From contig PLME01000010.1 in the NCBI GenBank assembly GCA_003142375.1, forward strand, positions 106,166 through 154,956: DNA of 48,791 nt, written 5' to 3'. Each line of letters begins with the position of its first letter. Position 1 is the stretch's first letter. The stretch comes from Dehalococcoidia bacterium (lineage in GTDB: Bacteria; Chloroflexota; Dehalococcoidia; GIF9; UBA5629). The notes under the pieces were generated by a model. It did not search any database. It saw nothing but the letters and a program-made list of their open reading frames with translations, and was not told the DNA's origin. Below are positions 1 through 7,366 of the stretch, one piece after another. The position numbers were made by a program, and so were the translations under genes.

Positions 1-639
1 CCCGCCCCGGAATTCCGGCCCCAAGCGCCCGCCGCACCATCCCAGCAAGTGCCGGCCGAGCCGACGCCCACGGAAAAAGCCGAGGCACACCAGGAGAGGA
101 GCTTCACTTTGCTCAAGGATGGCCATTATACCCTGGCCATAGAAGAGCTCACCAAGGCCATTGAATTTGATCCCAGCAAAGCCATAGTCTACCTAATGAG
201 GGGAGGTGCCTATTACCGGAAGGGCGACCATGACCTGGCGTTACCCGACCTGGATATGGCAATAGAGCTCGACCCAGATATAGCTGCCGCTTATTACAAC
301 CGGGGCAGCATCTATTACTACAAGAAAATGTTTGATAGAGCCATCTCTGATTTTTCTCATGCCCTTGCCATCGATGACAGTGACCCCGGAGCATACCACA
401 ACCGTGGCTGCGCCTACATTATGAAAGGGCAATATGATAAGGCCATCGCTGACATCACACAGTCCATCGAGCTCGATCCCAGCGACCCCCGCGTCTATAG
501 CAGCAGGGGCAGGGCCTACATAGGAAATCAGCAAAGGGAGCAGGCTGTAAAAGATTTTCGCAAGGCGATAAGTATGACGTCCGATCCCGACGTAATCAGC
601 AAAGCTAAAGAAGTATTGCGCGAGTTGGGCGAAGGGTAG
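1..639 (+). CDS. TPR-repeat protein, 5' end cut by the window edge
   Basis: The reading frame is open from base 1, so the GTG at 49 is probably internal and the gene starts outside the window. The visible 212 residues begin with a Pro/Ala-rich linker of about 25 residues. Five consecutive 34-residue tetratricopeptide units follow, each with the Y-x-x-R-G and A-I-x-D/E-x-x-x-A-I-x-x-D-P pattern, for example AAYYNRGSIYYYKKMFDRAI. TPR arrays are protein-binding scaffolds. No catalytic domain is visible here, but one could lie in the missing N-terminal part. The Pro/Ala linker suggests the TPRs form the C-terminal module of a larger protein. The gene converges on rmuC with a 29-base gap and no clear terminator. 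The family call is secure; the function is unknown. Confidence 0.85.
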   Translation, partial: PAPEFRPQAPAAPSQQVPAEPTPTEKAEAHQERSFTLLKDGHYTLAIEELTKAIEFDPSKAIVYLMRGGAYYRKGDHDLALPDLDMAIELDPDIAAAYYNRGSIYYYKKMFDRAISDFSHALAIDDSDPGAYHNRGCAYIMKGQYDKAIADITQSIELDPSDPRVYSSRGRAYIGNQQREQAVKDFRKAISMTSDPDVISKAKEVLRELGEG

Positions 640-668
640 CTTCTTTAACCAGCTAGTTTGGTCCGACC

Positions 669-1874
669 TCAGGAATTATCCGTATCACAGGCGTCACCGC
701 TCTCAGCACCCTCGATCAGCGTAGCCTCGCCCTCAATGGGCGCCAATTCCTCTAAACCTCGCTCCTTCCGTATATCGTCGATCTTCTTGAGCGGCCGTTC
801 AAGTTTATTCCTGCGAGTGGTTACAAGGTTATCGTATTCCTTTTGAGCGTCGGACAGCCTCTTGCCCATTTTGTCCATGCTGTCAACATAGCTCTGCCAC
901 TGTATAAGGAAGAAGTTGATCTGCTGGATGATCTCGTCGATCGCCTTCTCGGTCTTAAAATTCCTTACGGCCTGGTTGATCAGAACCAGGACCGCGTACA
1001 GTGTAACCGGCGAGCATAGCACCACTTTGTTTTGCAGTGCGTAGTCTATAAAAGAAGGATCGTTTTCGTTGATGAACCGGTAGATCTGCTCGTTAGGGAT
1101 CAGGACCAGGACATAGTCAACGGTTTCGGGATTGATATAGTTACGATTGCAAACCTCTTTGACCCTCTGACGGGCATCCTTGAGGAAATCGTTCTTAAAG
1201 GCCTCGCGGTCCGTTTCAGAATCGGTATTGATATATTTCATATAGTTGTCCCGGGGGAACTTTACATCCATGTTCAATTTCAGCTTGTTGGGGATCATGA
1301 ATGTATAGTCCGGCCTGTTACCCGCGGAATCGGCGGCCTGCTGCTTGACGTAGTTGATGCCCTCCACGAAGCCGATTTTCTGCAAGATATCGTCGGCCAT
1401 CCGTTCACCCCACTGCCCACTGACCCTGGCATTGCCCAGCGCCAGTTGCAGCTTACCGGTAGTCTCCTGAAGCTTCATGGTTTGCTCGGAAGCTGACTGT
1501 AACTGCTGTGCCAGCTGCCCGAAGGCCTGTGCCCTGTCCTTTTCAAGGCTGGTTACCATCTCCTCAACGCTTTTAAGGTTATCCCTCACCTCTTTGATGG
1601 ACTGGTCTATGAGCTGTTTCTTGGTATCGAGGTTCTTTTCACCAAGCTCCGTGTTCTTGGAAATGACCTGGTCAGACATATTAACCAAATGCTGGACGGA
1701 GGCCTGCATGGCCGTATCCGTAAATGCGGCCATGTTCTTCTGTATTTCGCCGGTCATAGCCAGCATATCCTGCTTATAATAAGGTTTATAAAGGCGCGTC
1801 ACGATAAAGGTTATTACAATGCCCAGGATAAACCCGCCCAGGAATATCAGTCCGTAGATCACCAGATCGCTCAT
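669..1874 (-). CDS. rmuC: RmuC family DNA recombination protein
   Basis: This 401-residue protein has one N-terminal membrane helix (about residues 4-26). A long charged coiled coil (about 40-140) follows, then the RmuC domain, recognised by SGQWGERMADDIL, the DVKFPRDNYMKY segment and the VLVLIPNEQIYRFI core. RmuC proteins have a nuclease-like fold and are linked to limiting recombination and inversion at short repeats; the biochemical reaction is poorly defined. The arrangement suggests a membrane-anchored rod with its nuclease-like head in the cytoplasm. An AAGGCGG ribosome site precedes the ATG. It follows two tandem zinc/membrane genes on the same strand, with a 51-base gap, and may share their transcript. 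Length and domain order are normal for the family. Confidence 0.9.
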   Translation of the reverse strand: MSDLVIYGLIFLGGFILGIVITFIVTRLYKPYYKQDMLAMTGEIQKNMAAFTDTAMQASVQHLVNMSDQVISKNTELGEKNLDTKKQLIDQSIKEVRDNLKSVEEMVTSLEKDRAQAFGQLAQQLQSASEQTMKLQETTGKLQLALGNARVSGQWGERMADDILQKIGFVEGINYVKQQAADSAGNRPDYTFMIPNKLKLNMDVKFPRDNYMKYINTDSETDREAFKNDFLKDARQRVKEVCNRNYINPETVDYVLVLIPNEQIYRFINENDPSFIDYALQNKVVLCSPVTLYAVLVLINQAVRNFKTEKAIDEIIQQINFFLIQWQSYVDSMDKMGKRLSDAQKEYDNLVTTRRNKLERPLKKIDDIRKERGLEELAPIEGEATLIEGAESGDACDTDNS

Positions 1875-1925
1875 TTATTCACCGCCTTATTAATTAATTG
1901 AAGTCTTCTAAGCAGCATTGCATTA

Positions 1926-2501
1926 TTATAGCCACGGCATCATATTTCCCCAGAGGTTCTTATCTATGCCCAGGTTGGCCCCGATCTTATACAGGGAAAA
2001 CATCAGCACCACGAGTGCAATAGCAAAGATTACATAAGCAATGAGCAGGCTTACTCCCCACCACATCCAGGTTCGTTGCGTCTTTTTGAAATGTTCGATA
2101 CTTTCCCATTTCTTCCGCTGCCAGGCCCATTCATTACCGTGGATGCCCAGGACGATATGCATGACAAGCTCGATAATCCAGCCGATCCAGGGTATTAAGC
2201 CAAGCAGGGCGATAAGGGATATCCAGACGTTATTGCCGACGCCCCAGATCCAGGTCGCCAGGAACCCGCCCCAGTTCCACCCCCTTATTTCCTCTGGCAC
2301 CGGCGTATTGGGGCCCATCCCCGAGTTGCAGGCATTGGTCGGCGGTTGTCCGGGCCAGGCGCCTGTTTTCAAGCGGGACTGCAGGCACGTGTTGCAATAG
2401 TCACGGCCTCCTATGGATACCTTGCACTCCGGGCAAACGAACCTGCCGCAAGTACTACAAGCAGCCACGGCATCCCGGTCGGTGTGGATGGCACATTTCA
2501 T
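1926..2501 (-). CDS. B-box-type zinc finger membrane protein (downstream paralog)
   Basis: This 191-residue protein begins with a B-box-like zinc module: C3, H6, then C15-x2-C18, C23-x2-C26 and C35-x2-C38. A short linker leads to a Trp-rich segment, WNWGGFLATWIWGVGNNVW, and two to three hydrophobic helices. Between the helices is a soluble stretch with GNEWAWQRKKWESIEHFKKTQ. The helices point to the inner membrane with the zinc module in the cytoplasm. No enzymatic motif is visible and the function is unknown. An AGGAG site lies just upstream of the ATG. It is clearly a tandem duplicate of the gene at 2553-3095: both have the zinc module, the WNWGGF motif and the EWAWQ-K-W-S-EHFK segment, but the C-terminal tails differ. 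Confidence 0.8.
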   Translation of the reverse strand: MKCAIHTDRDAVAACSTCGRFVCPECKVSIGGRDYCNTCLQSRLKTGAWPGQPPTNACNSGMGPNTPVPEEIRGWNWGGFLATWIWGVGNNVWISLIALLGLIPWIGWIIELVMHIVLGIHGNEWAWQRKKWESIEHFKKTQRTWMWWGVSLLIAYVIFAIALVVLMFSLYKIGANLGIDKNLWGNMMPWL

Positions 2502-2552
2502 CTCTATCGTTCTCCTGCATTTAAGACTATAGCTGTCTTAGAGGCTGTCACA

Positions 2553-3095
2553 TTAATAATATCCCGTCCCCCGTTGTTGTATTGCCACGAGGAGCAGGCT
2601 CACTATTATAACGGCAATAATTACGATGAAGACTGTAATTGCAATAGTTAAGCCCCAGCCCCACATTGTCCAGGTATGCTGTACCCGTTTAAAGTGCTCT
2701 ACGCTATCCCACCTCTTATTTTGCCAGGCCCATTCGTTTCCTTTGAAGGCCAGTACAAGTGGAATTACCGTCCATCCTAAAAAAGGCACAAAGAACAGGA
2801 AGGACCACCACACGTTGTTGCCTATACCCCATATCCAGGTCAATAGAAATCCACCCCAATTCCAGTCCCCCAGCGTGGCGGGAACGGCCGCTCCGCTGCC
2901 CATGCCCGAAGTATTTTCAGATGTTGTTGATGCCGGCTGAGCTGTAATAGAAGTCCCGGCCGCCACTTTTTTCTCGATGCAGGAGTTGCAGAAAATCCTC
3001 CCTTCATATTCAACCCTACATTCAGGGCAGACAGCGCTGCCGCATTCAACACATACACCCACGGCCTCGCGGTCGGGGTGGTAGTTACATCGCAA
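2553..3095 (-). CDS. B-box-type zinc finger membrane protein (upstream paralog)
   Basis: This 180-residue paralog of the next gene downstream has the same plan. The N-terminal Cys/His module starts CNYHPDREAVGVC and continues with C-x2-C pairs. A Ser/Thr/Ala-rich linker of about 35 residues leads to WNWGGFLLTWIWGIGNNVWW, and hydrophobic helices flank GNEWAWQNKRWDSVEHFKR. The last helix is Ile/Val-rich and ends in a short polar tail. The start is supported by an AAGGAGGTG ribosome site just upstream. It is probably the first gene of a minus-strand unit with its paralog and rmuC. Function is unknown. A small membrane-tethered zinc adaptor is a guess from architecture only. Confidence 0.8.
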   Translation of the reverse strand: MRCNYHPDREAVGVCVECGSAVCPECRVEYEGRIFCNSCIEKKVAAGTSITAQPASTTSENTSGMGSGAAVPATLGDWNWGGFLLTWIWGIGNNVWWSFLFFVPFLGWTVIPLVLAFKGNEWAWQNKRWDSVEHFKRVQHTWTMWGWGLTIAITVFIVIIAVIIVSLLLVAIQQRGTGYY

Positions 3096-3243
3096 GGGGC
3101 ACCTCCTTCTGGCTTATCCTTAGCTGTAAAGTCCGTATTAAATACAGTATATTCAAGCAGGCCGAATAAATCTACCCTTACGACCGGAACCATATGAAAC
3201 AGCAGGAGGTCTACACAACTCAAACGACGATTTTATATAGCCG

Positions 3244-3272
3244 TTGCCCAAATCGATCACCGGTAATATACT
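3244..3272 (+). promoter_or_regulatory. Candidate sigma-70 promoter for the metallophosphoesterase/hydrolase pair
   Basis: A TTGCCC -35 box at 3244-3249 and a TATACT -10 box at 3267-3272 are separated by 17 bases. The predicted transcript starts near 3279, about 24 bases before the ATG at 3303. It lies in the 207-base divergent spacer 3096-3302, where no other gene was seen. Confidence 0.45.
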
Positions 3273-3302
3273 AACCGCAGTACTAAAGGATCACAGCCGG
3301 AA

Positions 3303-3764
3303 ATGAAGATTGGTGTAATCGCGGACACGCACGTCAGGCATTTTGCCGAGTTGCCACATAACCTTATTAGCGCACTATCCAGGGTTGATTTGATCATCCA
3401 CGCCGGGGATATTGTAGCGCTGGATGTAGTCAGGGGACTGGAAAGCCTGGCGCCGGTCAAGGGGGTATATGGCAACATGGATCTGCCCGAAATACGCACT
3501 GTTTTCCCACAGAAAGATGTGCTTGACATCGAAGGCAAGAAGATTGCGATCGTACATGGAAGCGGTGGACCGTGGGACCTGGCGCAGCGCGTGGGAGAAC
3601 TATTCACCGACGTAGATGCCGTCATCTTCGGCCACAGCCACAGGGCTTACAATAAGGTCATCGGCCGCGTCCTGTATTTTAATCCGGGCAAAGCCAGCGA
3701 CTCTTATGGACTGCTGGAGGTAGGCCAGGAAATCAAGGGTACGATATACGAGGGCTATTACTAG
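3303..3764 (+). CDS. Metallophosphoesterase, YfcE/MJ0936-type
   Basis: This 153-residue protein carries the complete set of calcineurin-type metal ligands in the usual order: D8-x-H10, GD36, GN58-x-D60, H85 in VHGSGG, and GH111-x-H113. The length is that of the small single-domain YfcE/MJ0936 group, cytosolic Mn/Ni-dependent phosphodiesterases usually tested on artificial substrates, so the natural substrate is unknown. The GNMD rather than GNCD signature is common in this group. The alpha/beta hydrolase gene follows after 8 bases on the same strand, so the two are probably co-transcribed. Enzyme class is certain; substrate is not. Confidence 0.9.
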   Translation: MKIGVIADTHVRHFAELPHNLISALSRVDLIIHAGDIVALDVVRGLESLAPVKGVYGNMDLPEIRTVFPQKDVLDIEGKKIAIVHGSGGPWDLAQRVGELFTDVDAVIFGHSHRAYNKVIGRVLYFNPGKASDSYGLLEVGQEIKGTIYEGYY

Positions 3765-3772
3765 GGGCGAGT

Positions 3773-4567
3773 ATGGCAGAAGATTGGGAAAAATATAAGA
3801 TATTCGATCATCCTGCTATTCAGCGCTTCCTCTTTTACCCGCGGCGAGACGATTACCAGGCCATCGATTCCGAGACTGTTTTGAACCTGGAGCTGCCGGT
3901 AAATGATGATATAAAGATATCCTGCAGCTTTTTCTTCGTAAATAAGACCGACCCCAACCTGCTATTCTTCCATGGGAACGGTGAACTGGCCCGTGAATAC
4001 ATGGAAGTCGGCGCGGCCTTTAACCATGTAGGCATTAACCTTTTTGTGGCAGATTACCGGGGCTACGGTAGGAGCGGCGGCAATCCATCCGTCAGCAGCA
4101 TGATAAAAGACGCTCAAGGTGTATTTGGGGGCTTCAAGAAGACATTGAAAGATCGGGGGTTCACCGGCAGCCATTTTATCATGGGCCGCTCGCTGGGCAG
4201 CGCTTCGGCTATTGAACTGGCTGCCGGCTGCCAGGACCAGTTTAAGGGCCTGATCATTGAAAGCGGTTTCTGCGATGTAACTGATTTACTGGCAAGGATG
4301 GGCCTCAAGATGCAACCACCCGGACAGAGTGATTCTATATCACCCGGATTAGAAAGTCTGGCGAAAATCTCCCTTCCAATCCTGGTTATCCACGGTCAGT
4401 ACGACTCCATAGTGCTTCTAACGGAAGGGGAAAAGATCTACAGCAATGTAGGGTCGAGGGATAAAAAGATGGTGGTTATACCCGGAGCCGACCATAATAC
4501 TATCTTCGCAGAAGGCATGGATTTGTACTTGAAAGAGCTGTCGAGTTTCGTTGACAGGCTTAAATAG
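3773..4567 (+). CDS. Alpha/beta hydrolase
   Basis: This 264-residue protein has the alpha/beta hydrolase fold. FFHGNGE (66-72) forms the oxyanion-hole strand, GRSLG (138-142) holds the nucleophile Ser140, D211 in HGQYDS is the acid and H241 in GADHNT completes the triad. The DYRGYGRSGG segment (94-103) is typical of the bem46/YfhR-like serine hydrolases. There is no signal peptide, so it acts in the cytosol. The substrate is unknown; an esterase, thioesterase or peptidase are all possible. It follows the metallophosphoesterase by 8 bases and ends just before a hairpin terminator shared with the convergent rplY. Confidence 0.88.
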   Translation: MAEDWEKYKIFDHPAIQRFLFYPRRDDYQAIDSETVLNLELPVNDDIKISCSFFFVNKTDPNLLFFHGNGELAREYMEVGAAFNHVGINLFVADYRGYGRSGGNPSVSSMIKDAQGVFGGFKKTLKDRGFTGSHFIMGRSLGSASAIELAAGCQDQFKGLIIESGFCDVTDLLARMGLKMQPPGQSDSISPGLESLAKISLPILVIHGQYDSIVLLTEGEKIYSNVGSRDKKMVVIPGADHNTIFAEGMDLYLKELSSFVDRLK

Positions 4568-4577
4568 GCAAAAAGAA

Positions 4578-4603
4578 AAGCCCCCTCCGAAAAGAGGGGG
4601 CTT
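4578..4603 (-). terminator. Rho-independent terminator after rplY, between convergent genes
   Basis: A perfect 10-bp stem (4578-4587 with 4594-4603) has a 6-base loop. Read on the minus strand it is followed by TTTTCTTTTT, which makes it a good terminator for rplY. On the plus strand no T-run follows, so it would serve the hydrolase gene poorly. Confidence 0.85.
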
Positions 4604-4616
4604 AACATCCCAAAAT

Positions 4617-5285
4617 CTATTTCTCGGCTTTCTCTTCCCCGGTCTCGCCCTCGCCTTCCTTCTCCTCGGCCACAACTTCTTCGCCCTCGGCGGGAACAGC
4701 CACTGCCGGCACTTCCTCGACCACCTTGCGCATCTCTGCGACCTTGATAATCATTTGGTCGGGATCGGTGAGTACGGTAATTTTACTGCCGACTTTAAGG
4801 TCTTTAACATGTAATGCCTGTTCGGCTTCGGCCAGTCCTGAGACATCAACCTCGATATTGTGCGGCAAATCGTCGGGCAGGGCTTCGATCTGCAGAGAAG
4901 TAAGCGAGTGCAGAAGGGAAACGTTTTTGAGTTTCAGGGCAGGCGCTTCCCCGATAAATACCAGGGGTACCTCAGCCTTCAATTTCTCAGTCATCCTGAC
5001 CTGGTAGAAGTCCACGTGGATGGGATCGCCGGTAAGAGGGTTGCGCTGCACGTCGCGGATAAGCACTTTGGCCGGCGATTCAGTGCCGCCTATTTTGATG
5101 GAGATCAGGTCAGTGCCGCCGGCCCTCGAGAGCAAATGGCTTAAGCGGCGCACGTCCACCTGGACGGGCATTGATTCCATTCCATGACCGTATATATTGC
5201 ACGGTATCAGACCGCCCCTGCGCAGAAACCTGACTTTCTTACCTTTTACTTCCCTTTTTAATACTTCAAGCTCGAGTCTTCTCAT
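4617..5285 (-). CDS. rplY: 50S ribosomal protein L25 (Ctc form)
   Basis: This 222-residue protein has the long Ctc-type form of L25. The N-terminal 5S-rRNA-binding domain covers about residues 1-95 (LEVLKREVKGKKVRFLRRGG, with PVQVD and DPIHVDFYQV). The TL5/Ctc beta domain covers about 100-185 (EVPLVFIGEAPALK, LPHNIEVDVSGL). A Glu-rich acidic tail of about 35 residues ends the protein, as in many Ctc proteins. It binds 5S rRNA in the central protuberance of the large subunit. A GGAG ribosome site lies about 8 bases before the ATG. It lies 69 bases after the radical SAM gene on the same strand and could be read through from it. A strong terminator follows the stop. Confidence 0.95.
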   Translation of the reverse strand: MRRLELEVLKREVKGKKVRFLRRGGLIPCNIYGHGMESMPVQVDVRRLSHLLSRAGGTDLISIKIGGTESPAKVLIRDVQRNPLTGDPIHVDFYQVRMTEKLKAEVPLVFIGEAPALKLKNVSLLHSLTSLQIEALPDDLPHNIEVDVSGLAEAEQALHVKDLKVGSKITVLTDPDQMIIKVAEMRKVVEEVPAVAVPAEGEEVVAEEKEGEGETGEEKAEK

Positions 5286-5354
5286 CGTATCTCTCCAGAG
5301 TTAGTAACAAAACATAAAGGTTATCCTGTTTGAGACGTAAAGTCAAATTTAAAG

Positions 5355-7184
5355 TCAGCCTTTTAACAATTGCGCCCTGGCCTTGCATGAAGGCTGTTGT
5401 CCCTGCATGCCGCAAAGGTTGCAGTCAGCGAGGCGGCAATCCGGGGTCAAATCTCCCGCAGATATCTTCTTGTGCTCGGCTTTCAAGAAGGCCGTGCTCA
5501 CACCGGATGCGATATGTTGCCAGGGCATTATCTCAGCAGGGTCACGCCTGCGGTGGGCATAAAAAGAAGGATCGATCCCGCATTCGGAGAATGCCTCATT
5601 CCATTTATCGAAATGTAAGAACTCGCTCCAGGTATCCAGCCTGCAACCCTTCTTCCAGGCTGTATATATAACGGCTCCCAGACGGCGGTCGCCTCTTGAC
5701 AGTGTGGCTTCCAAAAGACTGGTCCTGGTATCATGCCAGGAAAGCTGAACGCCGCTGTGTCGCAGCCGATCCTGCAGGATGACGTGCTTTTTGTTTAACA
5801 GATCTTCAGGTTCCTGGGCTTCCCATTGGCAGGGTGTATGGGGCTTGGGTATAAAGGAGGAGACCGAGATCCTGACCCTGGGGGGCCTTCCACGTATGCC
5901 TTTTCCCAGCTTGCCGACCGATTCCACCAGGTCGGCTACGGCTACAACGTCCTCAAGAGTCTCGGTAGGCAGACCGATCATGAAATACAGCTTCAAGTTC
6001 ATCCAGTTTTTTTCAAAAGCTGCCGCAAAAGCCTCCATCATGGACTCGTGTGGGATCCACTTGTTGATGGCTTTCCTCAAACGATCGCTGCCGGCTTCGG
6101 GGGCGAAAGTTAGCGTGGTTTTACGGCCGGCCGGTAACGAGTCGATTAGTTCGATAGAGGATTTATCCAGCCGGAGGCTGGGCAGGGATAAAGTAATTCC
6201 ATCACCCGAGTATTTATGCGTGATAGTATCCACGAGATGATTGATGTTGCTGTAATCACCGGAGCTTAACGAGACCAGGGAGAATGTATTATAACCGCAG
6301 TTTTGTGCAAGGCAGTCGATGGCGCTGAGAACCTCGTCTTCCGGTAGTTCCCTGACCGGGCGGTAGAGAATGCCCGCCTGGCAGAAACGGCAGCCGCGGC
6401 TGCAGCCGCGCTGAATCTCAACTGCTCCCCTGTCATGGATAACCTCAATGAAGGGGACGACCGGCCTGGTCACCGGCCTGAGCCGCCTGGCTACCGACCG
6501 CCCGATGACAGGGGGAGCACTATTATTGGCCGGCGTCAGTGAGGAAAGAGTTCCGTCAAGATTATAGGTAGGTGTGTAAAAACTCGGCACATAAATACCG
6601 GGCAACTCGGCCAGATGACGGAGCAAATGGTCCCGATCCGTTCTATATGTACGATAAGCCTCTATCAGGCTTAAAACGGCATCTTCCGCCTCGCCGATGA
6701 AGAAGAGGTCGATAAAGTCGGCCATCGGCTCTGGATTCATGGCGCAACTTCCTCCCGCTATTATCAGGGGATACCCACCGGTCCTGTCCCGGCTGAATAC
6801 GGGAAGGCCCGCCAGGTCGAGCATATTGAGCACCGTAGTGCAACTCAGCTCGTAGCCCAGGGAAAACCCTATGATGTCGAAATCCCGCAGCGGCCGATGG
6901 GTCTCCAGGCTATATAAAGGTAAGCCATGCCGGCGAAGTTGCTCTTCCATGTCCGTCCACGGGGCATAAACCCTCTCTGCCAGCACACCCTTTGCGTTAT
7001 TTAATATCTCGTAAAGAATAGGGATCGCCATGTTCGACATGCCCACTTCGTAAATATCGGGGAAGGCCAGCGCCACATGCACCGGGACGTCGTCCCAGTC
7101 TTTAGGCATAGCATTCCATTCGCCCCCGGTGTACCTGGCCGGTTTCACAACGTTGCGTAAGAAAGCATCCTGGATATTTGGCAT
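5355..7184 (-). CDS. B12-binding-type radical SAM protein (TIGR03960-like)
   Basis: With the ATG at 7184 this is a 609-residue protein. The N-terminal half contains a cobalamin-binding-like Rossmann region (VALAFPDIYEVGMSN; DIIGFSLGYELSCTTVLNMLDLAG). The radical SAM core carries the 4Fe-4S cluster cysteines C261-x3-C265-x2-C268 in RGCSRGCRFCQAG, followed by the SLSSGDY and FMIGLPTET strands. A Cys-rich tail with CNLCGMQGQQPSC ends the protein. Proteins of this group are common but uncharacterised and are often next to or fused with a DUF2344/TIGR03936 partner; no such partner is in this window. An in-frame TTG at 7202 is possible, but a TATAAT box ends exactly there, so the ATG at 7184 is preferred. 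The reaction and substrate are unknown. Confidence 0.85.
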   Translation of the reverse strand: MPNIQDAFLRNVVKPARYTGGEWNAMPKDWDDVPVHVALAFPDIYEVGMSNMAIPILYEILNNAKGVLAERVYAPWTDMEEQLRRHGLPLYSLETHRPLRDFDIIGFSLGYELSCTTVLNMLDLAGLPVFSRDRTGGYPLIIAGGSCAMNPEPMADFIDLFFIGEAEDAVLSLIEAYRTYRTDRDHLLRHLAELPGIYVPSFYTPTYNLDGTLSSLTPANNSAPPVIGRSVARRLRPVTRPVVPFIEVIHDRGAVEIQRGCSRGCRFCQAGILYRPVRELPEDEVLSAIDCLAQNCGYNTFSLVSLSSGDYSNINHLVDTITHKYSGDGITLSLPSLRLDKSSIELIDSLPAGRKTTLTFAPEAGSDRLRKAINKWIPHESMMEAFAAAFEKNWMNLKLYFMIGLPTETLEDVVAVADLVESVGKLGKGIRGRPPRVRISVSSFIPKPHTPCQWEAQEPEDLLNKKHVILQDRLRHSGVQLSWHDTRTSLLEATLSRGDRRLGAVIYTAWKKGCRLDTWSEFLHFDKWNEAFSECGIDPSFYAHRRRDPAEIMPWQHIASGVSTAFLKAEHKKISAGDLTPDCRLADCNLCGMQGQQPSCKARAQLLKG

Positions 7185-7201
7185 CGTAATAGACCGGTTC
7201 A

Positions 7202-7230
7202 ATTATAGCGGTCGCCTTACGGGTGCACAA
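7202..7230 (-). promoter_or_regulatory. Candidate promoter giving a very short leader for the radical SAM gene
   Basis: On the minus strand TTGTGC (7230-7225) and TATAAT (7207-7202) are 17 bases apart. A start about 7 bases downstream of the -10 box would leave only about 10 bases before the ATG at 7184, with no Shine-Dalgarno sequence in them. Confidence 0.55.
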
Positions 7231-7280
7231 AACAATCAATAATTTGGGCTAATAATCTCACGATTTTTGGCCGAAAGTCG

Positions 7281-7310
7281 TTGACATACGATCGCTTAAA
7301 AGAGTATAAA
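7281..7310 (+). promoter_or_regulatory. Sigma-70 promoter for the giant histidine kinase
   Basis: A perfect TTGACA at 7281-7286 and TATAAA at 7305-7310 are separated by 18 bases in an AT-rich spacer. The predicted transcript starts near 7317, about 50 bases before the ATG at 7367. It is divergent from the promoter of the radical SAM gene in the same 180-base spacer. Confidence 0.7.
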
Positions 7311-7366
7311 ATAAATGCAACACTGAAAACCGATCGTTTTTTAGTAGTTTTGACAGGGACAGGGAT

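Noticed and set aside
2522-2540. TAAGAC/GTCTTA hairpin between the two B-box genes as a terminator
   Set aside because: Only 6 AT-rich base pairs and no T-run; both genes read the same way and probably share a transcript.
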